A DNA stretch of 64,000 bases, from the NCBI GenBank assembly GCA_963775315.1, contig CAVZIN010000007.1, positions 1,860,001-1,924,000 of the forward strand, in the 5' to 3' direction. The stretch's first letter is position 1; each line of letters opens with the position of its first letter. Source of the stretch: CAWGHZ01 sp963775315. Its GTDB lineage: Bacteria > Pseudomonadota > Alphaproteobacteria > MPNO01 > DASWLB01. The notes beneath the pieces are model-generated. The model saw only the letters and a program-made list of their open reading frames with translations, had not been told where the DNA came from and did no database searches. A program made the translations under genes and the position numbers. Below are positions 52,829-61,429 of the stretch, piece by piece.

Positions 52829-54187
52829 TTAGGCAGCCATACGGGTCGTCTGGCGGCTTTCCTGCTCATCATCGCCGGCGGCTTTCCGGAGGAAGCGCGC
52901 AAGCGCCGCTTTCCGGGAGGCGCGGTCGAGCGCGTAGGCGGTCTGCTTGAACTCCTTCCCATCCAGCAAGCCCTCAATGTAGCCGGCGATCGTATCCGCC
53001 GCCATGATTAGGGCCGTGTCGAGCGAGTGGATATATTTGCTGGTGACGGAGCCTTTGGCGTGGCCGACCAGAGCCGCGATCGTAACCTCCGTGAAGCCGA
53101 GATCGTTGCCAACGCTCGCGAAGCTGTGTCGCAAGACGTGGGGCGTGACATCCGAAAGCGGCGAGCCCTTGAAGATCTGCTCCCAGTGGTTCGGGAAACT
53201 GCCGAACGCGTTGTCGTCGCCGTAGCCGGGGAAGACATAGGTGCCGGAAGCTGTCTTCCGACGCGCTTCGAGAAACTCGACAACAGGCAGGCCGATGGGG
53301 CGGACCGAGGTGCCCTCCTTGCTGTCGATCAGCCGCAAGCAGCTCCCATCGGTATCCGCTTCGGTCCACATGAGGCCGATGATTTCGCTCCGGCGGCAGC
53401 CGGTCAGCGCGATCTGACGAATGATATCCACCGTCGTCGCGAACTTCTCCTCCTTCTCGGCTGCGCGCAGTATTTCACCCAGTGTCCGATACTCCGCTTC
53501 CGTGAGCCGACGGGTGCGGACATTGTCCTTCGGCTTCCGCAGGCCGTGGGCAGGATTGGTGGTGATGATGCCAGCTTCGACCGCATAGGTGAGGATGCCG
53601 CCGAGGAGCCCGACGGTTCGCGTGGCTGTTCCCGCGCCGCCGCGGACGATCGCTTTGCCGCGCAGCTTCTTCGTCTTGACGGCGACTCGCGTCTTGCCGG
53701 CCATGATGTCCTTCAGGACCTTGTTGATGTCGGCCTTGGTCAGGTCCTTCACGCGGCGCGTTCCGAGAAGCGGGATGATGTGCCGCTCTATGCGGCCGGT
53801 GTCCGTCCCCACGGTTGTCGGTTTCTTGGGCCGCCCGCCCTTCCCCAAGATGAGGCCTGCGTTCAGGTCATTGACGTAGAGCGTGCAGAGCTCCTTGACC
53901 GTGATGGCCTTGTGATCGAGCTGGCGCTCCTCGGCGGGGTTGTCGCCCTGAGCAACGCGGCCCAACTGGACCTTCGCCTCCTGCCGAGCGCTTTCGGCCG
54001 TCCAGACGCCATGCAAGCCGATGGTGTAGCGGCGCGAGCGGCCCAAGGCGCGGTATTGAAGGACGTAGCTGCGCTTGCCAGAAGCGAAGACGCGCAGGCC
54101 GAAACCTGGTAGCTCATCATCCCAGATGACGTAGTCTTTCTCGCGGGACTCGGCAGCGTCGACGAGGCGCTTTGTGAGCTTAGCCAT
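52829..54187 (-). CDS. tyrosine-type site-specific integrase (P4-like)
   Basis: A 452-residue integrase. The N-terminal arm-binding domain (LTKRLVDAAESREKDYVIWD, then ELPGFGLRVFASGKRSYVLQ) is of the DUF4102 type. The core-binding SAM-like region is ITVKELCTLYVNDLNAGLIL onward. The catalytic residues are R in LTGCRRSEIIGL, H-x-x-R in TPHVLRHSFASV, H/W position in VGHAKGSVT and Y in SKYIHSLD. It integrates and excises the island at the tRNA-Arg core. ATG 54187 has GGGAG upstream, and the gene reads away from attR, 180 bp inside it. Confidence 0.95.
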   Translation of the reverse strand: MAKLTKRLVDAAESREKDYVIWDDELPGFGLRVFASGKRSYVLQYRALGRSRRYTIGLHGVWTAESARQEAKVQLGRVAQGDNPAEERQLDHKAITVKELCTLYVNDLNAGLILGKGGRPKKPTTVGTDTGRIERHIIPLLGTRRVKDLTKADINKVLKDIMAGKTRVAVKTKKLRGKAIVRGGAGTATRTVGLLGGILTYAVEAGIITTNPAHGLRKPKDNVRTRRLTEAEYRTLGEILRAAEKEEKFATTVDIIRQIALTGCRRSEIIGLMWTEADTDGSCLRLIDSKEGTSVRPIGLPVVEFLEARRKTASGTYVFPGYGDDNAFGSFPNHWEQIFKGSPLSDVTPHVLRHSFASVGNDLGFTEVTIAALVGHAKGSVTSKYIHSLDTALIMAADTIAGYIEGLLDGKEFKQTAYALDRASRKAALARFLRKAAGDDEQESRQTTRMAA

Positions 54188-54217
54188 GGGAATTCTCCCG
54201 TCCAAACTCCCATTCTC

Positions 54218-54238
54218 GCGTAAGCACCACGTAAGCAG
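54218..54238 (+). repeat. integrase arm-type site, right copy
   Basis: The CGTAAGCA pair found at 27649-27669 recurs here with a single difference (A for G in the middle), in the same orientation, directly upstream of the integrase. The remaining 54239-54367 up to attR has no gene. Confidence 0.65.
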
Positions 54239-54367
54239 CCGGACGCAAGTCGGAGCGTGTCCGAGAGTATGCCGGACGAGCCGGAATTTCAATTTGTTTA
54301 GTGATTACAGTGGTATAGCGCATAGGAGCGAAACCCATCGAAAAGCGTCGAAGGGCAGGTTAAATTG

Positions 54368-54412
54368 CTCCGAAGGCAGAGGTCGTGAGTTCGAATCTCG
54401 CCGGGCGCGCCA
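54368..54412 (+). pseudogene. 3' half of tRNA-Arg(CCG) with attR core
   Basis: The core CTCCGAAGGC (54368-54377) begins the segment. The variable region, T arm (GTGAG-TTCGAAT-CTCGC) and acceptor CGGGCGC (54402-54408), discriminator G and CCA (54410-54412) follow. The acceptor complements GCGCCCG of the 5' half at 27507. The bases before the core (AAATTG) cannot form a tRNA, so this half is non-functional. Confidence 0.93.
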
Positions 54413-54586
54413 GTCTTCTCAAAGACTTGGATGTATTCCGCGCGCGCGGCGCTTGTCTGCGCTTTGGCAGGGCGGACACATATTCGTGCGCGCCGTTCCT
54501 CGTTGCTTGCGACCGGCTGCCATGCGTCGGATACTGGCCTGCTTCCTCTTTGAGGGGCCAATCGCGATCCGCTGGGAGAAGTTGGG
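54413..54586. other. intergenic after attR
   Basis: These 174 bp hold the presumed promoter of the OmpA-family gene. No gene is supported, and I could not pick a clear promoter. Confidence 0.35.
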
Positions 54587-55270
54587 ATGATCCGCACGAA
54601 GAACCTGATTTCGGCCGTCGCGGGTGTCCTGCTCGTGTTCGGGCCCGCCGTGGCAGGCACGGCTGTGGCGCAAGACTCCGCAACGCCGGCCAAGAAGATC
54701 CTGCACAACCCCACGGTGGCGGAAATCGTCGACCAGCTGTCGCGCGGAAAGCAAAAGCACATGCCGCGGATGCGCGGGCTTACCGTCGGACCGCCGGCGA
54801 CCCAGACCGCCTCGGCGGCGCCGTCCTCCGGCTGCTACGCAGTCGGCGCGCGCACGGCGACGCGCGGCTTGACGGTCATGGCCGACGCCGCGTCGCATCC
54901 CGGCGCGTCGGCCGGCACCGAGGACTGCCATCCCGGATTCATCTCTCTCATCCGCTTCGGCTACAACTCGGCCCGGCTGGAGCCGGTGTCGAAGGGGGAG
55001 CTCGACAAGGTGGCCGCGGCGCTGCATGTGCCGGCGCTGCAGGACGACAAGTTCGTGATCGCCGGCCATACCGACGCGGCCGGCAGCGACACCTACAACA
55101 TGACCTTGTCCGAACGGCGCGCGGCATCGGTCGTGCGCTACCTCGCCCAGCACGGCGTCGACAAGTCGCGCCTCGTCGCGGAAGGGCGCGGCGAGACCGA
55201 GCTCCTCGACAAGAAGGATCCGCTCAGCGCGGTCAATCGCCGGGTGGAAATCATCAACGCGAGCCGTTGA
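54587..55270 (+). CDS. OmpA-family envelope protein
   Basis: A 227-residue protein with signal peptide (LISAVAGVLLVFGPAVAGTA, cleaved near AVAQD). A short N-terminal region with a Cys pair (SSGCYAVGAR and TEDCHPGF) follows. The C-terminal OmpA/MotB peptidoglycan-binding domain has FGYNSARLEPVSKGELDKVA, VIAGHTDAAGSDTYNMTLSE, RRAASVVRYLAQHGV and NRRVEII. It probably anchors to the cell wall from the outer membrane. The next gene starts 36 bp downstream and carries a DUF4384-like module that often accompanies OmpA-type proteins. Confidence 0.88.
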   Translation: MIRTKNLISAVAGVLLVFGPAVAGTAVAQDSATPAKKILHNPTVAEIVDQLSRGKQKHMPRMRGLTVGPPATQTASAAPSSGCYAVGARTATRGLTVMADAASHPGASAGTEDCHPGFISLIRFGYNSARLEPVSKGELDKVAAALHVPALQDDKFVIAGHTDAAGSDTYNMTLSERRAASVVRYLAQHGVDKSRLVAEGRGETELLDKKDPLSAVNRRVEIINASR

Positions 55271-55306
55271 GGCTCGTTCGGCCGGTTGCGGCACGGGGAG
55301 CGCGCG

Positions 55307-57052
55307 ATGACCGATGATGCCCGGGAGAGGATCGCCGCTGTCCTCGTCGCGGAGCTGGCCGGGCCGGCCGACGGTGCCGACGTCGCGAACGGCTTCGGCG
55401 CGTGGCAGAACGTGCGCGACACGGTGCTCGACCAGATCGTCGCCGCCCATATGGGCCACGTCGCGCAGTCCGGCGGCTCTGGCGTCGTCGCCGAATTCCC
55501 CGATGCCGACTCGGCCCTGTCCTGCGCGCTGGCCCTTCGGCGCGAGGTGGACGAGCGCACGCCGCTCGACCTCCGCACCGGCGTGCATTACGGCGACGTG
55601 ACCGGCGAGGGCGAAACGCTCGGCGGCGAGGCCGTCGACGTCGCGACCCGGCTCGGCGCGATGGCAACGCCGGGCAGCATCTGCGTCTCGGCCGTCGTGC
55701 GCGACCACGCGACCGCCAAGGTGGCGTCGTCGCTGGTCGAAAGCCGGGTCGAGCGCCTGCCCGGCATCGCGGTACCCGTAACCGTCTGGCGCACGCGCGC
55801 GCCTGGCGAGGCCCCAGCCCCGGCCGCCGCGCCCGATGTCGCGAAGCGGCGGCGGTCGCCCGTCGGATTGATCGCGGCGGCGGCCGTCGTCATCGCGCTC
55901 GGCGGCGCGCTCGCCTGGTGGCAGCCCTGGTCGGAGCCCGCGCCCGAGGCGACGCCGATCGCCGCCGCCACCGCGCCGCCGCCCGCGGAGCCGGCGAAAC
56001 CTGAGGCCGCGAAGCCCGAACCGGCTCAAGCCCAAGCCGAGCCTGCACCGGCCCCCGAGCCCGCCCAGCCCGAGCCGGCTCAAGCCCAAGCCGAGCCTGC
56101 ACCGGCCCCGGTCGCAGCCGTTGCGCCGCCCGCCTCGGAGCTTCCCAAGATTGAGCCGGCAGCGGAACCGGCGCCGGCCCCCGCGGCCGCCGTGGCGCCG
56201 CCGACACCGGATCTTCCCAAGACCGAAGCCGAAGCCGCGCCGACTGCCATCACCGCGACGGCGTCTGCGCCTGCCGTGTCGGAACCGCCCAAGCCCGAAC
56301 CGCCGAGGTCGGCGCCCGAACCGCCGAAAGCCGAAGCGGCTCCCGCCGCGCCGGCCGCGGTCGCGTCGCTCGCTCCCGACAACGACGCGATGGCGGAGCA
56401 GCGCAAGGCCCTTGCCGCGAAGCTGGCGGATTACGATTGCGCGCATTTGTCGGTCGCGGGAACGTCCGACGGCACGCGCGTTTCGGGTTTCGTGTCTTCG
56501 CCGGGCGATCTGCAGCGCGTGCGCGACCTGGCAGGGGGCGCGTACGCTTCGCTTGACGCCAAGCTCGACGTGACGGTGCAGCCGCGGCCTTATTGCGAAG
56601 CGATCGTGCACCTCGACGCGCACGCTCCGCGCAAGGCGGGAGTCGCGCCCGATTCCGGGATCGAGACCAACCATCCCGACCGCCACTACCGCAACGGCGA
56701 CAGCTTCGTCGCGACGATCACCGCTCCGGGCGAAGGAACGCGCTATCTGTGGATCGCGTACATGAGCGGCAAGGGCGACGTGACCCGCATCTACCCGGCG
56801 AGCGGCGTCGACGGGCGCGTCTCGGCCGGCGAGAAAGTGATCCTGGGAAAGGACGGCCGGTTCCACATCAGCGCGCCGTTCGGGCGCGACATGCTGATCG
56901 AGATCGCCAGCGACGCGCCGCTCGCCGGCCAACTCGCCGGGCCTTGGGCGACGCCGCGCGACTTCCTGGATGCGCTTTCGATCGCGTTCTACGAGATGCC
57001 CGACAAGGAGCGTCTCGAAAGCCGCTACGTGTTCATCGACACGCAGCCGTAG
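55307..57052 (+). CDS. degenerate cyclase-domain, TM, Pro-rich linker and DUF4384 protein
   Basis: A 581-residue protein in four parts. First is a class III adenylate cyclase-like domain (about 10-155: FPDADSALSCALALRRE, GVHYGDVTGEGETLGGEAVD, VATRLGAMATPGSICVS). The usual metal Asp residues are not evident in its first strand (AAVLVAELAGPADG), so it is likely inactive. Next is one TM helix (VGLIAAAAVVIALGGALAWW), then a Pro/Ala/Glu linker with an 18-residue repeat (54-bp DNA repeat at 56021 and 56075). The last part has ADYDCAHLSVAGTSDGTRVS and a DUF4384-like region (NHPDRHYRNGDSFVATI, YLWIAYM). ATG 55307 has GGGGAG upstream. Confidence 0.75.
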   Translation: MTDDARERIAAVLVAELAGPADGADVANGFGAWQNVRDTVLDQIVAAHMGHVAQSGGSGVVAEFPDADSALSCALALRREVDERTPLDLRTGVHYGDVTGEGETLGGEAVDVATRLGAMATPGSICVSAVVRDHATAKVASSLVESRVERLPGIAVPVTVWRTRAPGEAPAPAAAPDVAKRRRSPVGLIAAAAVVIALGGALAWWQPWSEPAPEATPIAAATAPPPAEPAKPEAAKPEPAQAQAEPAPAPEPAQPEPAQAQAEPAPAPVAAVAPPASELPKIEPAAEPAPAPAAAVAPPTPDLPKTEAEAAPTAITATASAPAVSEPPKPEPPRSAPEPPKAEAAPAAPAAVASLAPDNDAMAEQRKALAAKLADYDCAHLSVAGTSDGTRVSGFVSSPGDLQRVRDLAGGAYASLDAKLDVTVQPRPYCEAIVHLDAHAPRKAGVAPDSGIETNHPDRHYRNGDSFVATITAPGEGTRYLWIAYMSGKGDVTRIYPASGVDGRVSAGEKVILGKDGRFHISAPFGRDMLIEIASDAPLAGQLAGPWATPRDFLDALSIAFYEMPDKERLESRYVFIDTQP

Positions 57053-57344
57053 AGCGCGGGCGGCACGGGGATCCTACTTCCTGCCGGCGCTGGTGCACGT
57101 CATGACGGGGGCGGCGCCTTCGCCGCGCCTCAGGTCGCGAAGGGTGGCGTCGTTGCCCTTCGACCACCATTCGTAGAAGCCGGCGGTGTAGCGGCTCCCC
57201 GAACCCGAGATGGCGGACGCGAACACGCGCGCGACCCCGTCGACGGGAACGACGGCGAGGAAATTCGGATCCGCATTTACGTAGCTGACCGTCACGGTTC
57301 CGGCCGCGCCACACGCGTAGCGGACCGGACGGAATTCGGCCTTA

Positions 57345-58510
57345 TACCAACTGTCATTGATCAGAACCCGTGGGCCCAGTCGCGCAGGCCGATGGACATA
57401 ATTCGCCAGGGCTGGGCGAGGAGGTTGTTCCAGGCATCGCAGCAATGGTCGAGGATGTCGGCGTAGGACGCGAAGACGCGGTTCGAGAGCCAGTTGTCGC
57501 GCATGAACTGCCAGACGTTCTCGGTCGGGTTCAGCTCGGGCGATTTCGGCGGCAGCAGCACGATGGAGATATTGGTGGGAAGATCGAGCGTGTCCGAGGT
57601 GTGCCAGCCCGCCTGATCCATCAACAGGACGGCATGGGCATCGGCGGCGACGGCCTGGGATATCTCCGCGAGATGCAGGTTCATCGCCGCGGTGTTGCAG
57701 AAGGGCAGGACGAGCCCCGCGGCCTTGCCTTCGGCGGGGCAGATCGCGCCGAAGATGTAGGTTGATTGCGTGCGCTGGTCGTGCGGCGCCGACGGTCGTG
57801 TGCCGCGGCGAGCCCAACGCCGGGTGATCTTGTTCTTCTGGCCGACCCTGGCCTCGTCGCAGAACCAGATCTCTATGCGCTTGCCCGCCGCCTTGCCGGC
57901 GGCGATCTCCGCCAGGCGGGCGGGGAACGCTTTTTAAAAACGGCCGCCGCCTCGGGGTCCTGCGCATGATGGCGGGGCCGGGCCGAGAGCTTGCGATAGC
58001 CCATCTTGCGCAAGACGCGGCCCAAGGTCGTCTCCGAGACCGTGATCCGGAACTCCCCCCACACCCATTGCACCAGATCGACCAGCCGCCAGCGCACGAC
58101 GCCATGGACGGCGGGGATCGGACCGTCCTCCACGATCCGGGCCAGCGCCCGGCGCTGCGCCTCGTCCAGCTTCGGTATCTGCCCCGGTGCCTTGCCGTCG
58201 ATCAGCCCCGAAGGGCCATCGACGTTGAAACGCAGCACCCAGTCACGGATCACCTGAAGCCCGACCCCGACGAGCGCGGCCGCCTCGCCACGCTGGCCGC
58301 CGTCGTAGATCGCCGCCAACGCCAGCAACCGGCGGGTCTGGTCCGCATCATCGGACGCCTTGGCAAGCCGGCGCAGCGTATCGCCGTCATAGTCATCTCG
58401 AAGCGGGATCGGCGCAGCCATGGCAAATCTCCTTCCGTTTGCCATGCTGAATCACAAAAACCCCGATTCAGGAATCCCCTTCGTGAGTCTCATTCAATGC
58501 GTGTTGGTAT
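57345..58510 (-). mobile_element. IS630-family insertion sequence (copy 2)
   Basis: About 1,166 bp flanked by TA (57343-57344 and 58511-58512). The ends are inverted repeats: TACCAAC...CATTGATCAGA on the left and ATACCAAC...CATTGAATGAGA read inward from the right. It encodes one transposase in two frames and sits inside the MliC-type gene. Its protein is unlike that of IS630 copy 1, so it is a separate lineage. Confidence 0.88.
57361..58421 (-). CDS. IS630-family transposase, two frames joined by -1 shift
   Basis: The first frame starts at ATG 58421 (AAGGAG 8 nt upstream). It has the HTH LALAAIYDGGQRGEAAALVG with VIRDWVLRFNVDGPSGLIDG, up to ARPRHHAQDPEAAAVFKK. At TTTTTAAAAA (57931-57940) a -1 slip gives KKAFPARLAEIAAGKAAG and then the DDE core. 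There, D is in IEIWFCDEARVGQKNKI, D in AVLLMDQAGWHTS and E in PPKSPELNPTENVWQFMRDN, ending at 57361. The joined protein is normal family length (about 353 residues). Slippage may be programmed; an indel is the alternative. Confidence 0.85.
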
Positions 58511-58685
58511 TACCCGTGGCGTCGATCGAGAGCGTGATGGCCGGGCGGATCTCCTGGGCGCTGGCCGGGGTGGCCGCGACAAGGGCGAGCGCCCCGACGG
58601 CAAGATATTGGACCGTCACCCTGCCCCCCCCAGATCGACGCGATCGACCGCTGCCTGTAGCCGAATGCGCCGCGGCCACCCGGGC

Positions 58686-59051
58686 CTACAGCACCTTCGC
58701 GACCGCGTCGAGCAGCGCCTGGGGTCCGCGCAGCTTGGGCACGATCGCATGCTGCCGGTACCATTCCGGGATCTCGGCGACGTCCAGCGCCGTGTAGAAG
58801 ACCAGCGGGACACGCTGAAAGATCAGGTAGTCGGCGAGAGCATAGCCGGTTCCACGCTCCAGCAGGATGTCGAGCACCGCCGCCGCAGGCTTCTGCGCCC
58901 GGCACGCATCGACGGACTGGAGCACGGTCCGGAACGGCCCGAGCACGCTGTAGCCCGCCTCGTTCAACAGGCTGGAAACCGTCTCGCCGAGCGCCATCTC
59001 GTCCTCGAGGAGGAGAATGGCGGTGTGCGGCGCTTCGTCGGTCTCTGTCAT
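58686..59051 (-). CDS. stand-alone response-regulator receiver protein
   Basis: A 121-residue single receiver domain. The acidic pocket is in ILLLEDEMALGE, the phospho-acceptor D in AAVLDILLERGTGYALAD (about residue 60), switch T in LVFYTALD and K in IVPKLRGPQ. There is no output domain, so it may relay phosphate or act by binding a partner. No histidine kinase is adjacent. ATG 59051 lacks a strong ribosome site; it is the best N terminus for the fold. Confidence 0.82.
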   Translation of the reverse strand: MTETDEAPHTAILLLEDEMALGETVSSLLNEAGYSVLGPFRTVLQSVDACRAQKPAAAVLDILLERGTGYALADYLIFQRVPLVFYTALDVAEIPEWYRQHAIVPKLRGPQALLDAVAKVL

Positions 59052-59153
59052 GCCGACGCTCCTCGCATCGCCGTTGGCACGCCGACCGAAGCCTAGCCAC
59101 CCATGGCCGGGAGCGGGTGTGGCAATATCGTGTTGCGGCGCCTTTGGCGCCGC

Positions 59154-60515
59154 CTACTCAGCCGCCGCGCGCGGGGCGGCGGTGCGTTTGGGGGCCGGCG
59201 GATAGGGCGGGCGGGTGAGGCCCAAATTGGCGCGGAGCGTGGTCCCCTCGTAGCGCGTGCGATAGAGCCCGCGGCGCTGCAACTCGGGGACGACCAGGCG
59301 GTTGAACTCGACCAGGCTCTGGGGAAAGACCGGCGGCATTATGTTGAACCCGTCACAGGCGCGCTCGGCGACCCATTCCTCCATGAAATCGGCGATTTCC
59401 GCCGGCGTGCCCACGAGCTGGTAGTGGCCGCGCGCGCCGGCGATGCGGCGGTAGAGATCGCGAATGGTGAGCTTCTCGCGCTGCGCCATCTCGACGAAGA
59501 GCTCGATCCGGCTCGACGACAGCGCGTCGCGCGGAATCTCGGGCAGAGGTCCCATGATGTCGTGCCCGGCGAGGTCGTAGCCCAGCCGGTTGGACAGGAG
59601 CTGGAGCCCGACCTCGGGCACGATCAGATCCTGCAGCGCCTCGAACTTCGCCTCCGCCTCGGCCCGCGTTTCGCCGATGCAGGGGAACAGGCCCGGCATG
59701 ATCTTGAGGCTGTCGGGATCGCGCCCCCACGCCGCCATACGGCCCTTCACGTCGGCGTAGAACGATTTCGCCCCCTCGATCGTCGACTGCACGCCGAACA
59801 CCACCTCGGCCATCTCGGCGGCAAGCTCCTTCCCTTCCTCGGAGGCGCCGGCCTGCACCATCACCGGCTCGCCCTGGGGCGACGGCGGCACGTTGAGCGG
59901 CCCCTTCACCTTGAAGAACGCGCCGCGATGCTCGATCACGTGGAGCTTGTCCGGATCGAGATAGCGCCCGGAGGCGACGTCGCGCGCGAAGGCGCCATCG
60001 CCGTAGGAGTTCCAGAGGCCGCGCACGGCGTGGGCGAACTCGCGCCCCTTCCGGTAACGGTCGGTTTTGTCCATGTGCTTCGGCAGCCCGAAGCTGTCGG
60101 CCTCGGCACGGTTCCCCGAGGTCACCAGGTTCCAGCCGGCGCGCCCGCCCGAGCAAAGGTCGAGCGAGGCGAAGCGTCGGGCGAGCAGATAGGGCTGGTC
60201 GTAGGTCGTGGTGCCGGTGCAGACGAGGCCGAGATGCCTGGTGTGCTGGGCGAGCGACGCCATCAGGGTGAAGGGCTCGATCCACGCGCCGTACGAATCG
60301 TGGATCATCGAATCGAGGCTGCCGCGCCAGAACGACACCGAGTTGGCCATGAAGAACAGGTCGAACAGCCCCTCCTCGGCGAGCTTGGCGAGCTCGACGA
60401 TGTGGGCGAGGTTCGCTCCCGAATCGGGCACCGCGCCGGGGTGGCGCCAGGCGGCGATGTGGTGGCCGCAGGGCCAGTAGAACATGCCGAGCTTCATCTC
60501 GCGCCGCGTCGCCAT
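59154..60515 (-). CDS. FMN-dependent monooxygenase, NtaA/SnaA/DszA (LLM) family
   Basis: A 453-residue flavin monooxygenase that uses reduced FMN from a separate reductase. Family blocks include MKLGMFYWPCGHHIAAWRHP, KLAEEGLFDLFFMANS, SGGRAGWNLVTSGN, NFG-like AEADSFGLPKHMDKTDRYRK, PSPQGEPVMVQAGASEEGKE, and FIEEWV-like ADFMEEWVAERACDGFNIMP. Substrates in the family include nitrilotriacetate, sulfones and pristinamycin; which applies here is unknown. ATG 60515 has AAGGAGGG 6 nt upstream. A long upstream in-frame extension is not conserved. Confidence 0.88.
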   Translation of the reverse strand: MATRREMKLGMFYWPCGHHIAAWRHPGAVPDSGANLAHIVELAKLAEEGLFDLFFMANSVSFWRGSLDSMIHDSYGAWIEPFTLMASLAQHTRHLGLVCTGTTTYDQPYLLARRFASLDLCSGGRAGWNLVTSGNRAEADSFGLPKHMDKTDRYRKGREFAHAVRGLWNSYGDGAFARDVASGRYLDPDKLHVIEHRGAFFKVKGPLNVPPSPQGEPVMVQAGASEEGKELAAEMAEVVFGVQSTIEGAKSFYADVKGRMAAWGRDPDSLKIMPGLFPCIGETRAEAEAKFEALQDLIVPEVGLQLLSNRLGYDLAGHDIMGPLPEIPRDALSSSRIELFVEMAQREKLTIRDLYRRIAGARGHYQLVGTPAEIADFMEEWVAERACDGFNIMPPVFPQSLVEFNRLVVPELQRRGLYRTRYEGTTLRANLGLTRPPYPPAPKRTAAPRAAAE

Positions 60516-60755
60516 CACGCCCTCCTTGCCCGTACGGCGGCAGTCTAGCGCCGGGGCGGCCCGCGCGCAGCGGGCGAATCGGCGATCCGTGTTCGCCGCG
60601 CGAGCGTTTCCGCCACTACGGCCCTTCCGAAGTTTTCCAGGGAGTCGGCGGCTGTCAACTTGCCGCGGCCGGCCGGTTACGAAATCCTTGGCAAACAATC
60701 GGGGCGGGATTACTTTCCGGCCATTTCGCGCTTACCCAAACTTGGAGTTACCCCA

Positions 60756-61130
60756 ATGAAGAACGTTGCGTTCCGGGCCTCGCTGGCGGTGGCGGCCGCG
60801 CTGTTCGGCATCGCTACCATGGCGTCCATGCCGGCACTCGCCCAGCAGGCCGAGAAGCCGATGACCATGGAAAAGCCCATGGCCGAGAAGCCGATGGCGA
60901 GCAAGCCGATGGCGAAGAAGCACATGGCCAAGAAGCACATGGCCAGGAAGGCGCCTTCGAAGTCGGCGATGGCGCTGCAGGAGGCGCTGAACAAGCACGG
61001 CGCCACCCTGAAGGTCGACGGCCATATCGGCCCGGCGACCCGCGCCGCGATCAAGAAGTTCCAGGCCGCGAACGGGCTGAAGGCCACGGGCCATGCCGAC
61101 AAGGCGACCATGGCGAAGCTGAAGGCCTAG
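60756..61130 (+). CDS. secreted Met/Lys-rich protein with peptidoglycan-binding domain
   Basis: A 124-residue exported protein with signal peptide SLAVAAALFGIATMASMPAL, cleaved near ALAQQ. Residues about 30-65 are tandem KPMxxKPM units and then KKHMAKKHMARK, giving a positively charged, Met/His-rich stretch. The C terminus (MALQEALNKHGATLKVDGHI, GPATRAAIKKFQAANGLKAT) is a PG_binding_1 domain. It likely binds the cell wall. The Met/His repeats could bind metal, but this is unproven. GGAG lies 9 nt before the ATG. A strong terminator follows. Confidence 0.8.
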   Translation: MKNVAFRASLAVAAALFGIATMASMPALAQQAEKPMTMEKPMAEKPMASKPMAKKHMAKKHMARKAPSKSAMALQEALNKHGATLKVDGHIGPATRAAIKKFQAANGLKATGHADKATMAKLKA

Positions 61131-61186
61131 CCTTCCGCGCCTCCGGCCGCGCGGCCCTGCTGGCCGCTCCGTGCCGTGATACGAAC

Positions 61187-61217
61187 GAACGCCGGCGTTC
61201 TCAAAGCGCCGGCGTTC
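61187..61217 (+). terminator. rho-independent terminator after the peptidoglycan-binding gene
   Basis: GAACGCCGGCG (61187-61197) pairs perfectly over 11 bp with CGCCGGCGTTC (61207-61217), with a 9-nt loop. TTCGTTT follows. It lies 57 bp after the stop codon. Confidence 0.75.
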
Positions 61218-61374
61218 TTCGTTTCCGACGGCGCGGCCTCGTTCATCGCCAGGCGCCGTCGAATGGTCGCGGCATGGCCTAAATTATGACACGATTGTAG
61301 CGTGGATTACCGTCATCGCGTCTCCCGCAGTCGTGCCGGCCCAGCCGGCAGAGTCCCTCGGGAGGCCGCGTCCA

Positions 61375-61408
61375 GCGGGGCCCGGGTACCCCCCCACCCG
61401 GGCCCCGC
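61375..61408. terminator. very stable hairpin downstream of the ABC permease
   Basis: GCGGGGCCCGGGT (61375-61387) pairs perfectly over 13 bp with ACCCGGGCCCCGC (61396-61408), with an 8-nt C-rich loop. It starts 21 bp beyond the permease stop. There is no T tract on the minus strand and only a broken one (CCTTTCTTCC) on the plus strand, so it may end transcription or protect mRNA ends. Confidence 0.55.
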
Positions 61409-61429
61409 ACCTTTCTTCCCCCTGACCTC

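Larger units (their letters stand above)
57074..58619 (-). pseudogene. MliC-type lysozyme inhibitor gene interrupted by IS630 copy 2
   Basis: The 5' part (GTG 58619 to 58511) encodes a signal peptide, TVQYLAVGALALVAATPASAQ, then EIRPAITLSIDATG. The 3' part (57344 to 57074) continues AEFRPVRYACGAAGTVTVSY, SGSGSRYTAGFYEWWSKGND, ending VMTCTSAGRK. Removing the IS and one TA copy rejoins the frame exactly, giving about 126 residues. YxCxxG...SGSRYTxGxxxWWxKG...C is the MliC/PliC pattern of periplasmic inhibitors of c-type lysozyme. The IS insertion should inactivate it. Confidence 0.82.
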
